A DNA stretch of 64,000 nt from Dermanyssus gallinae (lineage: Eukaryota; Arthropoda; Arachnida; Mesostigmata; Dermanyssidae): NCBI GenBank assembly GCA_003439945.1, contig QVRM01003914.1, positions 1-64,000 of the forward strand, read 5' to 3'. Positions 44,604-59,849 of the stretch are shown in pieces; position 1 is the stretch's first letter; each line of letters opens with the position of its first letter. Made by a program: the position numbers and the translations under genes. Under the pieces are notes generated by a model. It saw only the letters and a program-made list of their open reading frames with translations, ran no database searches and was not told the DNA's origin.

Positions 44604-46884
44604 TCGCTCGCAACACGTGCTCTCTTAGGGAAGTTCGGAGGGATTACAACCTGAGAGTCACCATGTGTTCGGGTGCGCAGACACACACAGCAACTCACCC
44701 TGTGCGAGACTGTGCGATTCGAGCTCCCAGTTCCTACCTATCACCCACTGGTCGTTCGGGTCATAGAAAGTGTTCTTTATCTCTGTCTATATATGCATCT
44801 GTGTGCTTATGTATGCATGTATTTATATAACCTTCACCCTCTGACATTTCCGATATTCAGCAACGCCTTTAATATGCATTTAAATCCAATAAGTAGCGAC
44901 TTTTGCTCAGTGCAGAAGCAAACAAAAACAAGCAAAGACTAGTTCCTGTTAGGCTAGTTCCCGTTAAATTCCCTGTCGGAATACATGTTTATTCAGATGA
45001 ACGTTGGATAACCAACTGCAGGTTTTTCTGCCAGCTTTCGGGTGACCATCGTTGGACTCAGCTATATTGAACCGTTTTTGAACTGTCTGGTGTTTTTAAT
45101 TCTCAAATGTTTTTAATGTGCGATGACGATAGCGTAATGAGCCACAACAGCATCATCATATTATCTGCACTTCTGAATTTGCTTTTTCTAAAGACACCTA
45201 GGTAATTAACTGAAGTTCACGCTTTGTTTATAAACAACCTCTTCCCCAACGCTCATCTTTCTCGGCGAGCTTGAGAATCTAAAATAAAATATGTACGCAG
45301 AATGAAAAACTTTGCAAACAGCTTGCACTCATTTAATGTAATAAATCAAATTCGATGAAATAGATATAAGACTACGCTTGACTGCATAGACGTCAAACGT
45401 CGCCGGAACGGTTTCGACCCAATGCGGTTTGTACAGGAAATGAACGTCTTGGGTTAATATTATTAAATAGAATTAAACAAATACGTGTATGTATGTCAAC
45501 ACTCCTTTGTTTGTACGTTAAGCGGGGTAGCAAATGAATACGAATAATGGGCCGTACTAGAGCCAGTTAACAGGTTATCGTTATAACGATTAGCCGTATC
45601 GATTGTTTACGCAGACTTGTCGTGCGTCAAAATTGCTTTTTCGGGCTCGAAAAAGAAGACAAAGATTGCGACCCACGACGACAAAACAAAATCGCTACGC
45701 AAAAACGAATGGATTCTCCTTGCTCTTTGACTTCTAGTAATTAGCACCGCGCATCATCTTACCCTGCATTCACTCGCAGCAATCGAGCTTGAACATTCTC
45801 GCCCTTGGAAGGGGGCAGCGGTGAAGCTGGATTGCGGCCTGGATATCCTACGTGGCAGCCGAGTAGTCTGCTGACGAAACACGAAACCTCGAATACAACC
45901 GCTCGTAATGCCGCCCTCTCGGTAGTGCCAGCAGAACGGGCATTTGGTGTTCCGCACAGGGAACACCTTTAGGTTAGGCCGGGCTGGAGGAACCAGATTA
46001 TGGCGTTTCCCTCCACGCGCCAACCGATCTGCCCACGATAACGCCTCTCGACGTGCGCGCTGCACCTGGATCATCGAGTTTATGGAGTTCAGTAGAGACC
46101 CGCGTACCCGAGTACGAATAGAGAGACCGCGGATGATCGCGGCATCCGTGCCGACGACTCGAGACCAGCGTCACAAACGTCGGCTGCAGATTTGCCGAAC
46201 AGCAACTAGACTACCCGGAATGACCTGGCTAACCCAGCGTAAACCAGAGCCAAAACAAGCTGACCCGCCAATTTCCCTCTTCTGCTGTTACTACCAGATT
46301 TCCCAGAACGTTTTCCGGGATGCCCGGCACGCTGGCTCCGTCTCTATTAAGAGAGTGGCGGCAGCGGTAGCAGCAGCAATGGGGGCCGAAGATGTTCATC
46401 CACTCAATGGCGACAGCGAAAAACAGTCATAGTGCCTGTTCCAGCTTCGTAGAGCAAGAAGGATAACTGAGATGAAGCTCCTAAAAACCCCCGAGGGGCT
46501 GGACCATCGTCCAGAAACGCAAGCTAGGCTGTAAAGCTCGGATTACGGAACAATGGGCTGCCTGCTTGCTGCTGCCTGTTGTTTTCCGATGACGGAGACC
46601 GACAGAGACCACTGCTCGAAGAACTACACGAAACGACACCTCGGTCTCTCAGAGTACCACCGCCTCCATCGTAGCACCAGGGACGCGCTCCAGGCGTGGT
46701 ACAGACGGTCTCTTTCAAAGAAGGGGAAATACAGCCGGACAAGTTGACGATGTTATCTGCTCTCGCCAGGACCAACATCACGACGTCGCCACTACATATT
46801 GTTGCTCTCTGAAGCCGTAAAAAAGCCAAGCCGACCGCATAGGGTTCGGGACTTGAGGTTGAGCATTTGAACATAATATACTCC

Positions 46885-46889
<5 letters not shown>

Positions 46890-46935
<46 letters not shown>
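46890..46935. repeat. (TA)n microsatellite
   Basis: About 46 bp of (TA)n. Confidence 0.95.
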
Positions 46936-46936
<1 letters not shown>

Positions 46937-47179
46937 CATAAACATATCGATGATTGTTCACTAGATTTCAAATATTACAAAAATAAACAATATTTATACA
47001 CACTCGTGTATATACTCAATATCTGTGGTATCAGAAGACATGTGGAATGGCATTTTATGTTTCCCGGAAACGAGTACATAGCTCGCATTTCATGTGTATA
47101 GACGACAATGGTCAGCGTTTTCTGCTCGCTACAAATTCACTTTTATTTAAAACACCCAGAATGCAAATGTAGGCAAATT

Positions 47180-47265
<86 letters not shown>

Positions 47266-47280
47266 TATTAATATTATTAT
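47180..47280. repeat. (ATT)n microsatellite
   Basis: About 85 bp of uninterrupted (ATT)n followed by a short degenerate end. Confidence 0.97.
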
Positions 47281-47965
47281 CTAACGCCCCGGGATCGATT
47301 TCACGCCTCCGTCTAGTGTCGAAGTCGCCGGTCATCTAATCGTACGAAGTTTCGTCTGTCAACGTAATGTACTATTCTTTGACAAAGTATCGCGTCCCAC
47401 AATGCTTAACTAAGTATACGCTTACTGAGTAATTCGATTTGTGGAAGGGGCTCAACGGCAGAAACAAATAATTTTTGAAACATTTTACTCTAGCCTAAAA
47501 ACGATAATAATGTAGGCCTTTGACAAGCAGCAGTAACAGTAGCTGTAGTGTGGGAGGGTGGCAGTATCTGTAGTGTTTTTGGCAAGACTGTATTAGCAAA
47601 TAAATTCGTGAAACCGCGACTTGAACCGCAGGTGAGTTTTCCTGTGGGACTTTTAGAAGTCCAAAGGATTACGCTCTCAGACCTGAACTTTCTTCTGAAT
47701 AGGGAAGGTCTGCTAAGGCTCTGCCTGTGTTCTTGTGTATTAATGGTATTAACAATGATAATCATGCTAGCTCCATACGTTTTGCATTGAATGCCAAATG
47801 TGGAGTAACGCCAAGCCACATGTTGAACACCGGCTAGGGTTCGAGTTATGGCGGGTCGTACACGAGCGCGGCCAACGGAAGTTAGAACAGCGCGCTGCTT
47901 GAACAATGAACGTCTCTCACAACTCGTTTGTGTGCGCTGACGATCAGTTCGTCTAGCTATAAGCA

Positions 47966-47968
47966 TAC

Positions 47969-48019
<51 letters not shown>

Positions 48020-48024
48020 CACAC

Positions 48025-48063
<39 letters not shown>

Positions 48064-48073
48064 CACACATGTA
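47966..48073. repeat. (TA)n tracts with duplicated 18-mer
   Basis: (TA)n at 47966-48016 and 48028-48060, each followed by a copy of ATACATACACACATGTA (about 48012-48029 and 48056-48073). Confidence 0.92.
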
Positions 48074-50776
48074 AAAGGCTGCCTGTAGACAACTACGTAG
48101 ATCCCCACATATTTCTAAAATACATGAGTAGGTGTTATGATATGAAGCAAACTGCGACGAAATTCCCGTTACTGGACTATTACTACTACTGCTACTGTCG
48201 TTACTAGAAGAGCCGTTACTAACGCGATTAACAATTAGATGCGCTCATTAAGTAGCACAATGGCATTTGTCCAGTGGACTAATGGGATGTACAATTAAAA
48301 TAACTATACTCGGATAATTCGTATTAAACCGTAAGGGGGCGGACAGCCGGCCAGATCGTTAGCTATGTTTTCTCCCTCAATTACCTCCTTCGGACGCGGC
48401 GAAACGGACCAAAAATGTACTGTTAATAATGGCGAATAGTAATGCACCATCTCTTTTAATGAGACATCTGTACTTCCCTTTTCTGTCTGTTTATTTCGGT
48501 CACTTATCACAGTCTTTGTTTTGTTGTTACTGCGCGCCGCAGTATTTGCCGTGATATTCATAAGTGCTCCCTCTTGCTTCGCCATACTGTTACCTTGAGT
48601 CAATCGACTCACGTCGAGCACTATGGGCGCGCGACGGACATCAACTAACACAGAGTACGGATAATTAGCGCCGATTTTAGTTCACTCTGGAACTTACCTC
48701 GTGTGAATAGTAATGCATACATTTAATTATGAGAGTTGCCAAACTAGGATTTAAAACAATCACTTGCCACTCAACCACCTTTTTTCAATGCATGCTTTGC
48801 ATGTGCATTAACACGTGTAGTTGTTTAGTTCTTACGTTAGAGAGACATTACTTTATGTGTTGTTTTTGTGAAAAGCGTTGACACAATGTGTGTTTATTGC
48901 ACTTAGGTGAATAAATTGTCGGGCTTTAAATAACGACTTCCAATTTATGTTGAAGATTACATTTGCGTCAAATGTATAAAATGTTATACGCAGAGATTAC
49001 TTGTGCGCCGATCACGCACAAACGTACACACACATACTGGTCGATTAACAACAAGACGATATGTTTGTTTCAAGAGCAGCAATACGTTTGTAGCGTCTTC
49101 TAAAAGCTGCCATCATTGTTTACTGAATATTATACTGCCAAAATAAACCATTTACTCAGTCGAAAGCAACCAGTTCGGCATACTGGTTACCAACCACCGT
49201 TCACCATCAGTCAACAACAGTACGCAGCATCGTAAGCAGCATTTACGGCATCGATTCATCAACATCCGTAGTTCAGAATGGTCAATGCCGATGCACGAAG
49301 TCCCACATCGTCGTGTTTACCGGTCAAATCTAGTGCGCGCACACACACACAGAGTTCATCATATCAAGCAATTCGGGAAAAAGGGTAGGCGGCGGGATCA
49401 TGGTCGTTAAAGCTGTCGCCTAAACCAGTTCTCCTCGTACTCTTGTGCGGTTGGTAGATATCCCTCTTATATCTCTATCCCTCTCACTTGTTCTCATTTG
49501 GCGTTCTTTGTCTATTTCGCTCCTTCGTTCTCCGACGTTCTGCGTATCCCCTCGTTTCCGTCCCCTACATATATTTCCTTATCTCGCTATAAACAGAGCC
49601 AGTCATTCATAGTCATTCGCGGTTCAGACTCTGACCGCTATAACCTGACCGTGTGGAGCCACCAACCGACCGGCTACAGTACCTATAGAACACGGAACAA
49701 CCTATCCATGCACGGTCCTCATCACAGCGATCAAATCGCGCAAAGCATTCGCGCCCCCATATACACGCACGCACGCTCGTGCTCTCTGTACACAATGGCC
49801 ATCACTATTTAAGTTGGTTTCTGTCGGTTTGGTCGCTATAAACGAGCAGTCATCATCGTACAACGACACAGCAAAAGCGGGCCCAGAACGCCCACTAACT
49901 CATCCACACACGTCGTCTTTACTCTTTCATGTTAACCGAATGACCCCCCTTGAACAGCCCCCCTCCATGCACTCCTCCCTCCCCCTCCCCGCCATTTCCG
50001 ACATCTTGAGCAAAGAGGTGAGAGTCAGTAAACACCAGCATCACCACCACCACCAAAATCGACAGTCTAATAGAGTCGATTGGGTCTGGAGACTCGAAAG
50101 ATCGAGAGATCTGGAACTTTGTTCGCGGCGGCGGCGGTAGCAGCGACGGCGGTGAGCTGCGTTTATGTCTGTCTACACAACGCAGTTATTCGAAATGGTT
50201 CTGTTCTATGCGCAGCTTGACTAGTATTATTCTTAGTATGATTATTGGCGCATTACTTAGGAGTTCTGGTGGTGTCTGCGGTCTCCGTTCGGTCTTCCCT
50301 CTTTTTCGCCGTTTTCCTCTCTTTCTCTCTCTCTCTCTCCCATCTCTCAATGTGCATGATTCTGTGCTAAATCTCACACTATACTGATCTATATTTCGAT
50401 CTTCGGCAAGAGGATGCTCACACTCACCGACTCGCTCGCCTTGATCAAATCATTTTTGCAAGCTTTGCTCTTTTCACGACCACTGGCCTGTGCAGCGCCG
50501 TCGTCGCTGGGCGTCGGTTCTGTTTACTTAGCGTTCCGTCCATATAAAGTCTTGTTGTCACGCGGCAGCTTCTACTAGTGGCCTACAGGCCTACGACGGG
50601 CTGCTTTAGACACGGATCTTAATGGTAAACACTTTTTCGGGCGGAAAGCCATCTTCGTGCCAAACCAATATCAACCACAACCTACTATATAGTTAGTTCT
50701 TCGTTCAGTGATCAGGATTACTGCCTTGACACCATTCCAGATTTTCGTTGAGAGAGCTAGCTATTTTGCTAGGTCT

Positions 50777-50782
50777 ATATAT

Positions 50783-50835
<53 letters not shown>

Positions 50836-50867
50836 TAGATCTATTTTGTTTCCAAGATTCACACGCA

Positions 50868-50906
<39 letters not shown>

Positions 50907-50918
50907 TTTTATATATAT
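50777..50918. repeat. (TA)n microsatellites
   Basis: Two tracts, 50777-50832 and 50872-50918, the second interrupted by an 11-T run. Confidence 0.95.
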
Positions 50919-53738
50919 GTGAGAAGGAAAACTTCTTTTGGGCCAGATTTCACTTGCTTATCTGAGTAGAGCGTAAGTCAGTTAAAGGGTTCAAAACGAG
51001 CGCGCGCGCGAGAGGAGAAAGCGGCCGGACCCCGAGGGCAAACTCGAGCCGCGATGACAGAAAGTGTAAACTCCTGTCTGTCGTCTACAACTAGGAGAAA
51101 CGCCGGAAAGCCGCCCACAGCATTCACGGCCCGATTCTCTCCTGAATCTAGTGGGCATTGCTGGACCAGTGGTCGACGGGTGGTCCGGATCTTCACTTCA
51201 CGGTGTTTTTGAGCGGACCAGGAAGTCCGTTCAGCTTGACACATCGTCTGATCAAAGCTCGAACTTGTCAACAGTGTGAACGCCCAGAGAGGAAAAGAGA
51301 AGGAGAGAGAGAGAGAGAGAGACAGTAAGCGAAATGCTGAGTGTGGTATGTTCTGGGATATCATCAACACTGCATTAGGTGTCGTTTGAGAGAGTCGGCG
51401 CTGGAACAGCACCACGGCTGGCGTTCTACACATTTCGCTGTACTAGTAGTACCTCGGCCATAGCCAACTACAGGAAGACAAAACGAGTCGTTCCGCGTTC
51501 GTAATTCTAGCCTGGGGTAGACCATAAATGGTTCCATTCGCTCACACATTGGCCAACACGTACGGCGTAGCGCCATTACGAAGACTAACTGGTTCGAGCG
51601 TGTCACTGTTGCCAAGGCGGCGACGTTAACGACCAAAATGCCTATCTATCGGTCAATCTGTTGAGCACTGCGTGAGCGCTAATAACAAGCACTCCACCAA
51701 ACCGAACAACTAACTGTCCATTCGTGGCAAGGTAACTGTGTCGTAGAAACAAGCGATCTGTGCGACTGTAATAGACGCGTAGACGCGTATGACAGCAACC
51801 ATTTGATTTCAGATCGGTTCATTGCCGATAGTTGGCTTGGAGATTCACTTGTAGACACTGCTCGCGGTCCGTCAGAGAACAGCCGACGGTAAACATCGTT
51901 GGTAAGTCGCTTCTCCTTCGTCTGGCCTGCATGCCGATCTGTGCTTCTCCCGCCTATATTCATATATAGTTCGATTCAACCCGATGTAAATCTACCGTGA
52001 TTGTTGTACACGACCCGTCACAGATGGTACCAAAATACCGTGGCGCCATATCAAAGACGATGCCGTCGCGATCTCGCCGTCACGCGCGCCTCTAATTATG
52101 ATCTGGAAGAACAACATTGAGTCGATTGAAAAGTGTGTTGTGAGATGTGCTTGTTGTTTTTGGGCTAGCGATTTCCGGGAAAATGTCGCGACGTGTCGGC
52201 GGCAGTAGATCTTTGTCGGAGATTGTCGCAGAGCAGACAACCGAACGGAACGGAGTATGGCTGACGACCGGCTCGGCATCTCAGACTCGAGAGAAGACAA
52301 TGGTCGATAAATAGACAAAGATGGCCAGATCAAAGTGGCCATTGGTGTGGCCAGAGCTGGCCATCTCCGTGCTTGCTGTCGCTGTAAATGCTGACATTAC
52401 TGCTGGATGAACTTGAGCATCCGTAGCAAGAACTGCGGACGACTGCAGCACGCAACTGCAGATCGAGGGGACTCAGGAGATTCATGTGTTCAGGGTGGTG
52501 CAGCATCTCGACCAAGGACAAGCTGCAGGACTCACGACATCATCAACATCATCGCCATCATCAGGAAAATCACCACATTACAAGTATGATCATCATCATC
52601 ACCATCGTTGTACACTGTTGTTCGCCGTATTCGGAGAAAGGCCACCTTCGGGCAGGCTAAAGGACAAAATATCGAGCTGAAAACGACCACCTCCTAACAC
52701 CGAAATCCCGACTGAGCAGCAGTCACATCTTTGCTGTCATCATCAACGTAATCGTGACTACGAACAACAAAAATGCCAACAACAAGAACAACAACAACAT
52801 GCTGGTAACGGAGGTAGCCGCCAAAGCAGCCACCGAGACGTGATTCCCCAGAACCGTCGGTGCTCATCCGCGTCAAGGCTCCCCTTCCTCTCTCTCTCTC
52901 TCTCTGACGCAGTTACAGCAGTTGGCAAGCTTCCGCCAGGAACTACGGCCGCTGCCAGAACTGGCGACGTCTGTGACGCTCGGCGACGACCTCCGCCGTT
53001 CCCCCCAACCCGCCTGCCCGACCATCCGCCTCTCTGGCCACAGCGTCGCATTCATGCAGCAGACATTCAACAAACTCCCCTTCTGCGTAGAAGATCTGCT
53101 CTGTGCTATGCGCCAGACGTGCAGGCCCGAGGATGAGTGACTTCGACATGTCAGGCCAACACAGAGATCCAACGGAAGAAAATTGACACACACACACACA
53201 CATACATTCATATACTCACACAAACACACATACATACACTGAGGGAGAAAGACGTGCCGCCAAGGGACCGAATGTCAAAAATAGACCGGAGAAATCTGAC
53301 ACGATGATGCAGAATGACAGGATGCGAGAGTGGGAGATAGATCACAAGCGCGAGATCGGAGAGGAATAAGTCAACTGTTCGTCAAAACTGTCAATTTCCT
53401 ACCCCCACGTTCCCCCCGCCCGTTGTCCCACTGTTCCCTATGCATAAGCACAATGACACATGAATACGCCGCACACCATACACACAGACAGACATACTGG
53501 GTGGGACATGTGCATGTTGAGGAGAGGGAACAGACAGCTCTTTGAGCGCATTCGGCTAGAAAGTTCGCCCGTTCAACGCCTCGGAACTTCGAACTCTCGT
53601 TGTTTAATTTCAAGGCCAGAGTAGTGATAGGAGAGGTAGTAGTAGTAGAAGTAGTAGAAGAAGAAAGATCAGAGACAGTCTGTCTAGGGACTTCAAAGCA
53701 GATATGAGAGTGTCATCGTCGTCGTTGTTGTTAATGAA

Positions 53739-53818
53739 GTCTTTGTTGTTGTTGTTGTTGTTGTTGTTGTCGTCGTTGGTATTGTGTTGTTGTTGTCGTC
53801 GTCGTTGTTGTTATTGTT
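53739..53818. repeat. (GTT)n/(GTC)n trinucleotide repeat
   Basis: GTT and GTC triplets, about 80 bp, with minor interruptions. Confidence 0.9.
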
Positions 53819-54368
53819 AATGTCTCAGAGAAGTCTTCTGAGGAAGCGGCAAAGGCGCCAACAGCAGGAAAGAGAAATACTCGCCGATCAGCGGAGAACG
53901 AAGCACTTATGATCAAGAGGCGACAATCTCGACCATTCTATTCCTACCGCTGTAGTACACTACTACTTGTACTAGAACGACTACAACCTCTAAAGTCCTA
54001 AAACAGGTTCACTTTCTTTCAGGTGGCGAATAAAAGAGCAGACGTCCGTCCTTATGACTGGGTCCGCGGCAAGCATGGACAAAGCGTCTCAAATTCATAG
54101 CCATTCATCGTAATAGTAGTGCGTTGTCCTACTGACGCGTGACACGCAGATGCACCGATTCTGTGCTTGCCTATGTTCGGCAGGGCAACAGGGCACAGCC
54201 AATGGAAAATAGAACGCCCGCGAGCAGTTAGTCAATGAAAGATAAAAAGGAATAACGAGCAATACCCTTAAAATCCAAAAATATGCGCATGTTCATATGC
54301 AGGCACTGCTAAGCTTTTCTCGTGGGTTGTCGTGTTGTGGAAGAGATATTCTTCCACATACATACATG

Positions 54369-54371
<3 letters not shown>

Positions 54372-54416
<45 letters not shown>
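54372..54416. repeat. (TA)n-(GA)n compound microsatellite
   Basis: About 30 bp of (TA)n followed by about 15 bp of (GA)n. Confidence 0.93.
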
Positions 54417-54417
<1 letters not shown>

Positions 54418-54794
54418 TTTACAATAAGGACGAAGTAGACCGTTGTTATAACAGAAACAAGCCATACGCAGCAGAGATTGTTTCTGCTTTATAGACAAAT
54501 TGACAAACATTGAACCAAGATGATTTAGTTTAAAAGCACGGCACCAATCTTAAAGAAATAATGCTTAGAAACAAACTGAGATAACGGGACAAACTCTACC
54601 ACGAACACCCACATTACTAACGCATAGGGTAGAATACAACTAACATCTTTCGAAATGTCCATAACTATCTTTACAGCATACATATACACACACATATGAA
54701 ATAATCATGCTCAGCGTGGTGGCGAACAGGCGAGTTCCGAGTGCACGAACTGCTACACCCGCGTAAGCCATTTATGTCTACATGTATAATATAT

Positions 54795-54797
<3 letters not shown>

Positions 54798-54867
<70 letters not shown>
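54798..54867. repeat. (TA)n microsatellite, long
   Basis: About 70 bp of pure (TA)n, among the longest in the window. Confidence 0.96.
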
Positions 54868-54868
<1 letters not shown>

Positions 54869-56764
54869 GCGTATCTATAAATGGAAGGCGCGAGCGCAAT
54901 CCGTGCCCTTTGGACGTCCGCCAAGTATTTTTGACGCCCCATCGTACGGTACGGCCTGTTTACATTAAAGCTGAAACCACGCTGTTGAAATCTCGTTGCA
55001 GCTTCTATTGCTGCTGCTGCTGCCGCCGTTACTTCACGTTGAAGGCAGGCACGCTGCTGACGCCAATAGCAGGAAGCCATCAAAACACGCAAATCTCGGC
55101 CTGTCGATTGAGAAGGCAAAAAGGCCGAATATGCCAAACACATCGCCTTCACGAACCTCACGGCTATGAGCAGTCCACCCATCAGCAGCAGTAGAAGCAC
55201 TACTAACATCATCAACAACAGCAGCAGCAGAATCATGACTGGCCCAGCCTGAGTCTAGTCGGTGCCAGCATAGCCGACGATAGCCGCGAGTCTATTGTTG
55301 TTGTTGTTGTTGTTGATGACGATCACTCAGTGATAGTACACTCATATATCGTAGTTTCAGCCACCGAATTCGTTGAACGATTCCGCGATATAAAAGCGGT
55401 ATTAGAGACAGTAGGTAGTCGTTCTCTTCCTCCACCGCTCTCTTTCTCTCTCAAGCTATCTCTATATGTGTATACACAATCAGAGAAGAACCACAAAGAC
55501 ACAGAGAGAGAGCGAGTCCAGTTCTATATCTCGTCGTCAGTCGCGAACGCAAACGTAGAAGACTCGATGAATGTGAATGGCTCAGCCATAGTGACGTCCG
55601 TGCGTCCGTGCGTGGGTGGGTGGGTAGATGTGTGGGTAGGTGAATGCCTAACTGGGGGTGATGTCTCGGGTAACAACATTCAGACGGCGCGCGCGGATAG
55701 CCGGCTGGCCAGCCAACCAATCGCATCTGCCACTCGCCGTCGAGGATCGAATATCAGCTAACGGCTACCGAATACGTAATTCGGCCCTCTGCTCGCACCA
55801 GCCACTTCGGCGATAATAATGGTGATGGGCAGCATCGTGTTTATAATAATAATATTAATAAGGGGAGTAAATGTGATCGAATATAGCTTTAGGAGCAAGC
55901 TGCTTTAGTGTACTCAACGCTATCGTTATTAGTTTAAGTCATACCCAAATGTTGTATATGCATCCTCTGAAAAAGTGGCGTGCCTATTCGGATAGTTTGT
56001 CGCCTGCCGCCACGTAAACCGTATCTTACTCAACTCCGTTACCTTAATCAGTAAGATTGCAAAGCCATATTTGCATTACATTGTATTTTGTTATATGGCG
56101 GCTTCATTTAGAGGAGAGAAGTTTTTGGAATAGTGGTAGTCTCCGTGGCCGGCACAGAGTTTCCACTTCGTCGGCAGTCGCATTGATCTCGGCTGACAAG
56201 GACGAAGATATACATCTATATATGCGTGATAATCTATCTTCCGGTCCAAGCAGACATCGACCCCCGGGATTGAACGTCATCGCCTGCCCACTATTTAGCT
56301 ATCCCCGCCGTTCCTTTACACGCACCCGTCGCTGTTTTTGAGTACGCTATGGAGGTAGTGCGGGCACCTCCCGATATATCGCTGCCCAAGCAGCCAAACT
56401 GCAACGAGCTCAAGCCAGTCGTCCAAGATGGCTGCCGTCGATAAAGGCTTCCGAATGCACCCTATTCTTATGCCGCCTTTCCCCCTTCCCCTCCCCATAC
56501 ACACACACATACTCGATACCGTAGCTTCCTTTGCGGTCTCACTGACCGACCCAACCCCTGACATCGATAGATCCGGGGTAACGTCCGGCGACGACGATCA
56601 GCCAGAACTCCTGACCGGCTCACTGGTCATTCACTTCCTCTCACTTCCTGAGCTGGCCTGACGCGACGCCTCTCTCAGTCGGCCGGGCATTCGTTAGTGC
56701 GTTTGTGCGGCCCTGTGGTCATTGATGAGCGGGTTCACCCCTGAAGTCCTTGAGACAATCTCTC

Positions 56765-56847
56765 GTTGTTGTTGTCGTCGTCGTCGTCGTGGTCGTTCTG
56801 GTTGTCATTGCTGTTGTTGTTGCTGTTGTTGTTGTTGTTGTTGTTGC

Positions 56848-56914
<67 letters not shown>

Positions 56915-56942
56915 GCTGTTGTTGTTGCTCTTGTTGTTGTTC
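56765..56942. repeat. Long (GTT)n trinucleotide array
   Basis: About 178 bp of GTT with GTC, GCT and CTT variants. Every frame stays open on both strands, giving Cys, Leu, Val or Asn/Gln runs, which explains the long low-complexity open frames here. Confidence 0.97.
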
Positions 56943-59820
56943 ATTTCGCCGTCATCATCACCCTCGATCCTGTGCTCCCGCTAGGCTGGCCTTCGTACGA
57001 CCCTCCCTGCTGGCCTGGAGACGTTTGGCCAAATGACGGGATGGGTGCGCATCATATCCGATTTCCGTATCCCGAATGTGCTTTCAGCGGCACCGTCAGG
57101 TCGCGTCCTTGTCGCCGGCGCCATCATCACACTCATTCACCTTGCCCGTTCATCAATCACGAAATGCCTCCTTCGCTCCTACGTTTCGTAGTCGTCATTC
57201 GAGAGCAGGACATTCATTTCAGTCCCCGCGCGCATACGCGAGCCGGCGAGTGGCCAGCCGGTCTGTGAGCCGGGAGATGATACCATCCCGGCGCCTACAC
57301 GGCGCCGACTACAACCCTGCCCACAAAGGCGTCTCGCAGGCGGACGCGCTGGCTTGCGAACCAAACGCCGTGAATGATGCGAACAATCTGGTGGGCGGCT
57401 AAAATGCTTCCAGCAGAATCGACTCTTCACTCTGCCCTGTCCTAGTTTGAGAACTACCCCCACTACTGCTAGGACTCCTACGACAATTTTCTTGGGGAAA
57501 ATAAGATTCGGCTCTCGCAAATGGAAGGGTGGAGGAGGTACACTCTACGATGTATGTATACCCAAGATTTGCTTTAAAAAAGAAAATGTATGTTTGTGGT
57601 CATAAAAGACGACACTACTAAAACGCAAAAACCAACGTGATAGATGTTCATATAAAAAGCGGCATAAAAACAGACAATTAGACCGTTGGGGTACTTAAAA
57701 CGCAGTTAAGAAAATGGGGTATTCTAAACGCAGTTAAGTTCTTTAGTACGTCAGAGAGTGAGCGACGCATCGATGCAACGATCTCTTACAACTCTCCTAA
57801 CTGAACCGGTTTATTCAAAAATTCCAACAACAACAACAACAAAAAGTCTGACGCACAGTAAAACTATACTATTTAAGCCTGAGCCTAAAAATCTTCAGCC
57901 ATCTTCACTCTGTCCCAGGATACGCCCTATGTAGGAGAAATATCGTTCAGTTCTCCTATACGGAGCTGCTCCGGAACTGTTTCGTAGTCGTTGGCCCAAA
58001 GAAGAGGCCGTCCAGATCCCTGAACGTATGAATAAAACATATAGCTGTTCTTTTATATGTAAGAATACATAATTACTTAAGTGGCTCTTAAGGGTTATCT
58101 GAGGATCTACATAAATAGCTAATACAACTAAGCTATTATTGCTAAAAGGGAGTGGTATCCTCAACGCCGTTGGCACGGGTTAGCGTTATTTGTGACCATT
58201 AGACATCAAAATCGGAATAAATTGTGTTAGTACTTACAACGAGCATGGTCAACTAAAAATATATACAAGTGGAGAAAAAGAGAGAACATCTTACAATACA
58301 TTGAATCTCAATCCAGAGAATACTAATTGTAGCTAACTTAATTTAGGCGTCGACTGCGCAAGGAGATCATTGAGAACATCCAGAGGTGACAGCAATACAA
58401 ACATGAACGGTTGAAGATAATCATTTTGCTAGCATTGCTACTGTCGTTAGGTTTCTGCTGCAAAGTGTTAGTCGATACCACTGATGTTCGAGATCGTTGT
58501 TATATTTTGTTGCTCAGTTTTTGTTGATGTAGTCATTCTAGGTATGGCGATTGTTGTTGGTGTTGCTGCTGCTGCTGTTGTTGTAATGGCTGATGGTGGT
58601 TATGGTTGTTTTAATCATGCCGATTTTGACGGTTCCCCAATCGTAGCTAAGAGGACACCGTTTGCTTCTCGTCGTCACGTCCGGTACGCGTCTTATTAAG
58701 AGGAAGATCGGTCTGACGGACAGACAGACAGACAAGATGGGATGGCCAAGAGAAGACGGACACGCGAGATCACACGAAGCAGGGCAATTGCAAAGCGTAG
58801 ACAAAGAAAGCAACGGGATGGCTCCGTCCGGGTAGTGCCTAGACAACGAAGACGCCAACTGAAGGATCTTCATCACGGTCCTCGTAATGTCGGAGTGGAT
58901 ACGTAGTGGATACGTAGTGGATAGTCGTCGAGGATGGCGACGACAAGTTATCAAATCAATAACAACAACAGTGCGATACGCTGAGTCGTTCGAAGGCGCT
59001 TAACGCTAAGCTCTGATCGCCGATACCGGCTAGACGACCGGCCGGCCAACTAGCGCGGCTTCCCATAGCAGAGAGTGCTGAGTCGCCCATCCAAGCGGGG
59101 ACGCGTCGGCCGCCGCCTGTTCTCTTGCCAGCGAAGGACATCACACGCCGCCTCACGATGGGGCTCACTCAACAACAAATCTCGTCTCTGCTCCGGCAAT
59201 CTCGACCAATCAGTAACGGCAGCTGATCGCCGATCGCCACGATGCTTGCCTCCCGTAGAAATACTAGTAATAATATAATACCAGCCGTAACCATATAGCA
59301 ATACAGCATGATGATCAAGGAGTAAGTAGTACATTGCCGCGTGACTTATCTTCTACGATTCAGTGGCAGTCTCTCTCGCAGCACTGTCGCAGCATTGATT
59401 GGCTCCCTCTACCTTTCCCTCTTTCGGCCGTCGTTACAGCCATGTTCAGGCCGTTCATATTGTATGTTCACATTGTATGCTAACTGTAATTGTGATCTAA
59501 CGGTAGCAAACGCTAAAGAACCTCTGCCAACGCTAGCAGCAGCAACAACAACAACGAGCATACTGAGCAGGGACTGTAACAACAACGTTACTAAAAGTAG
59601 CAGCAGCAGCAGATCAAACAGATTACAAAAAAATAAACTTCACTTTTGTTGTTGTAGTTGTTGTTGCTGCTGCTGTAGTTAGCCTACATTTGTAAGACAA
59701 AACATGCACAAAAACAAAACACACTGAAAAACGATTAAGTCTATTTTTGGTCGACGGCTCAACATTGCTCCGGGTTGATGCGACGTTCTTGAGCGCTCTT
59801 AGCATAGAGAGCTCGATGTT

Positions 59821-59849
59821 GAATAAATCCTCGAAATGAGGATTTATTC
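59821..59849. repeat. Small perfect inverted repeat
   Basis: GAATAAATCCTC and its reverse complement around a 5-nt loop (GAAAT). Confidence 0.9.

Larger units (their letters stand above)
43662..49400. other. Region upstream of the FGFR coding exons, no gene identified
   Basis: Apart from the possible exon near 44483-44603, no coding sequence is recognised. Two - strand frames (45754-46074 and 46524-46874) lack family motifs. Contains (TA)n and (ATT)n repeats. Possibly non-coding 5' sequence of the receptor gene. Confidence 0.5.

Noticed and set aside
45754..46874. Two - strand frames of 106 and 116 residues
   Set aside because: No motif, no convincing splice sites and mixed composition; not supported as exons.
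56722..57268. Long poly-Cys, poly-Leu, poly-Val and poly-Asn frames
   Set aside because: All are translations of one GTT array in different frames.
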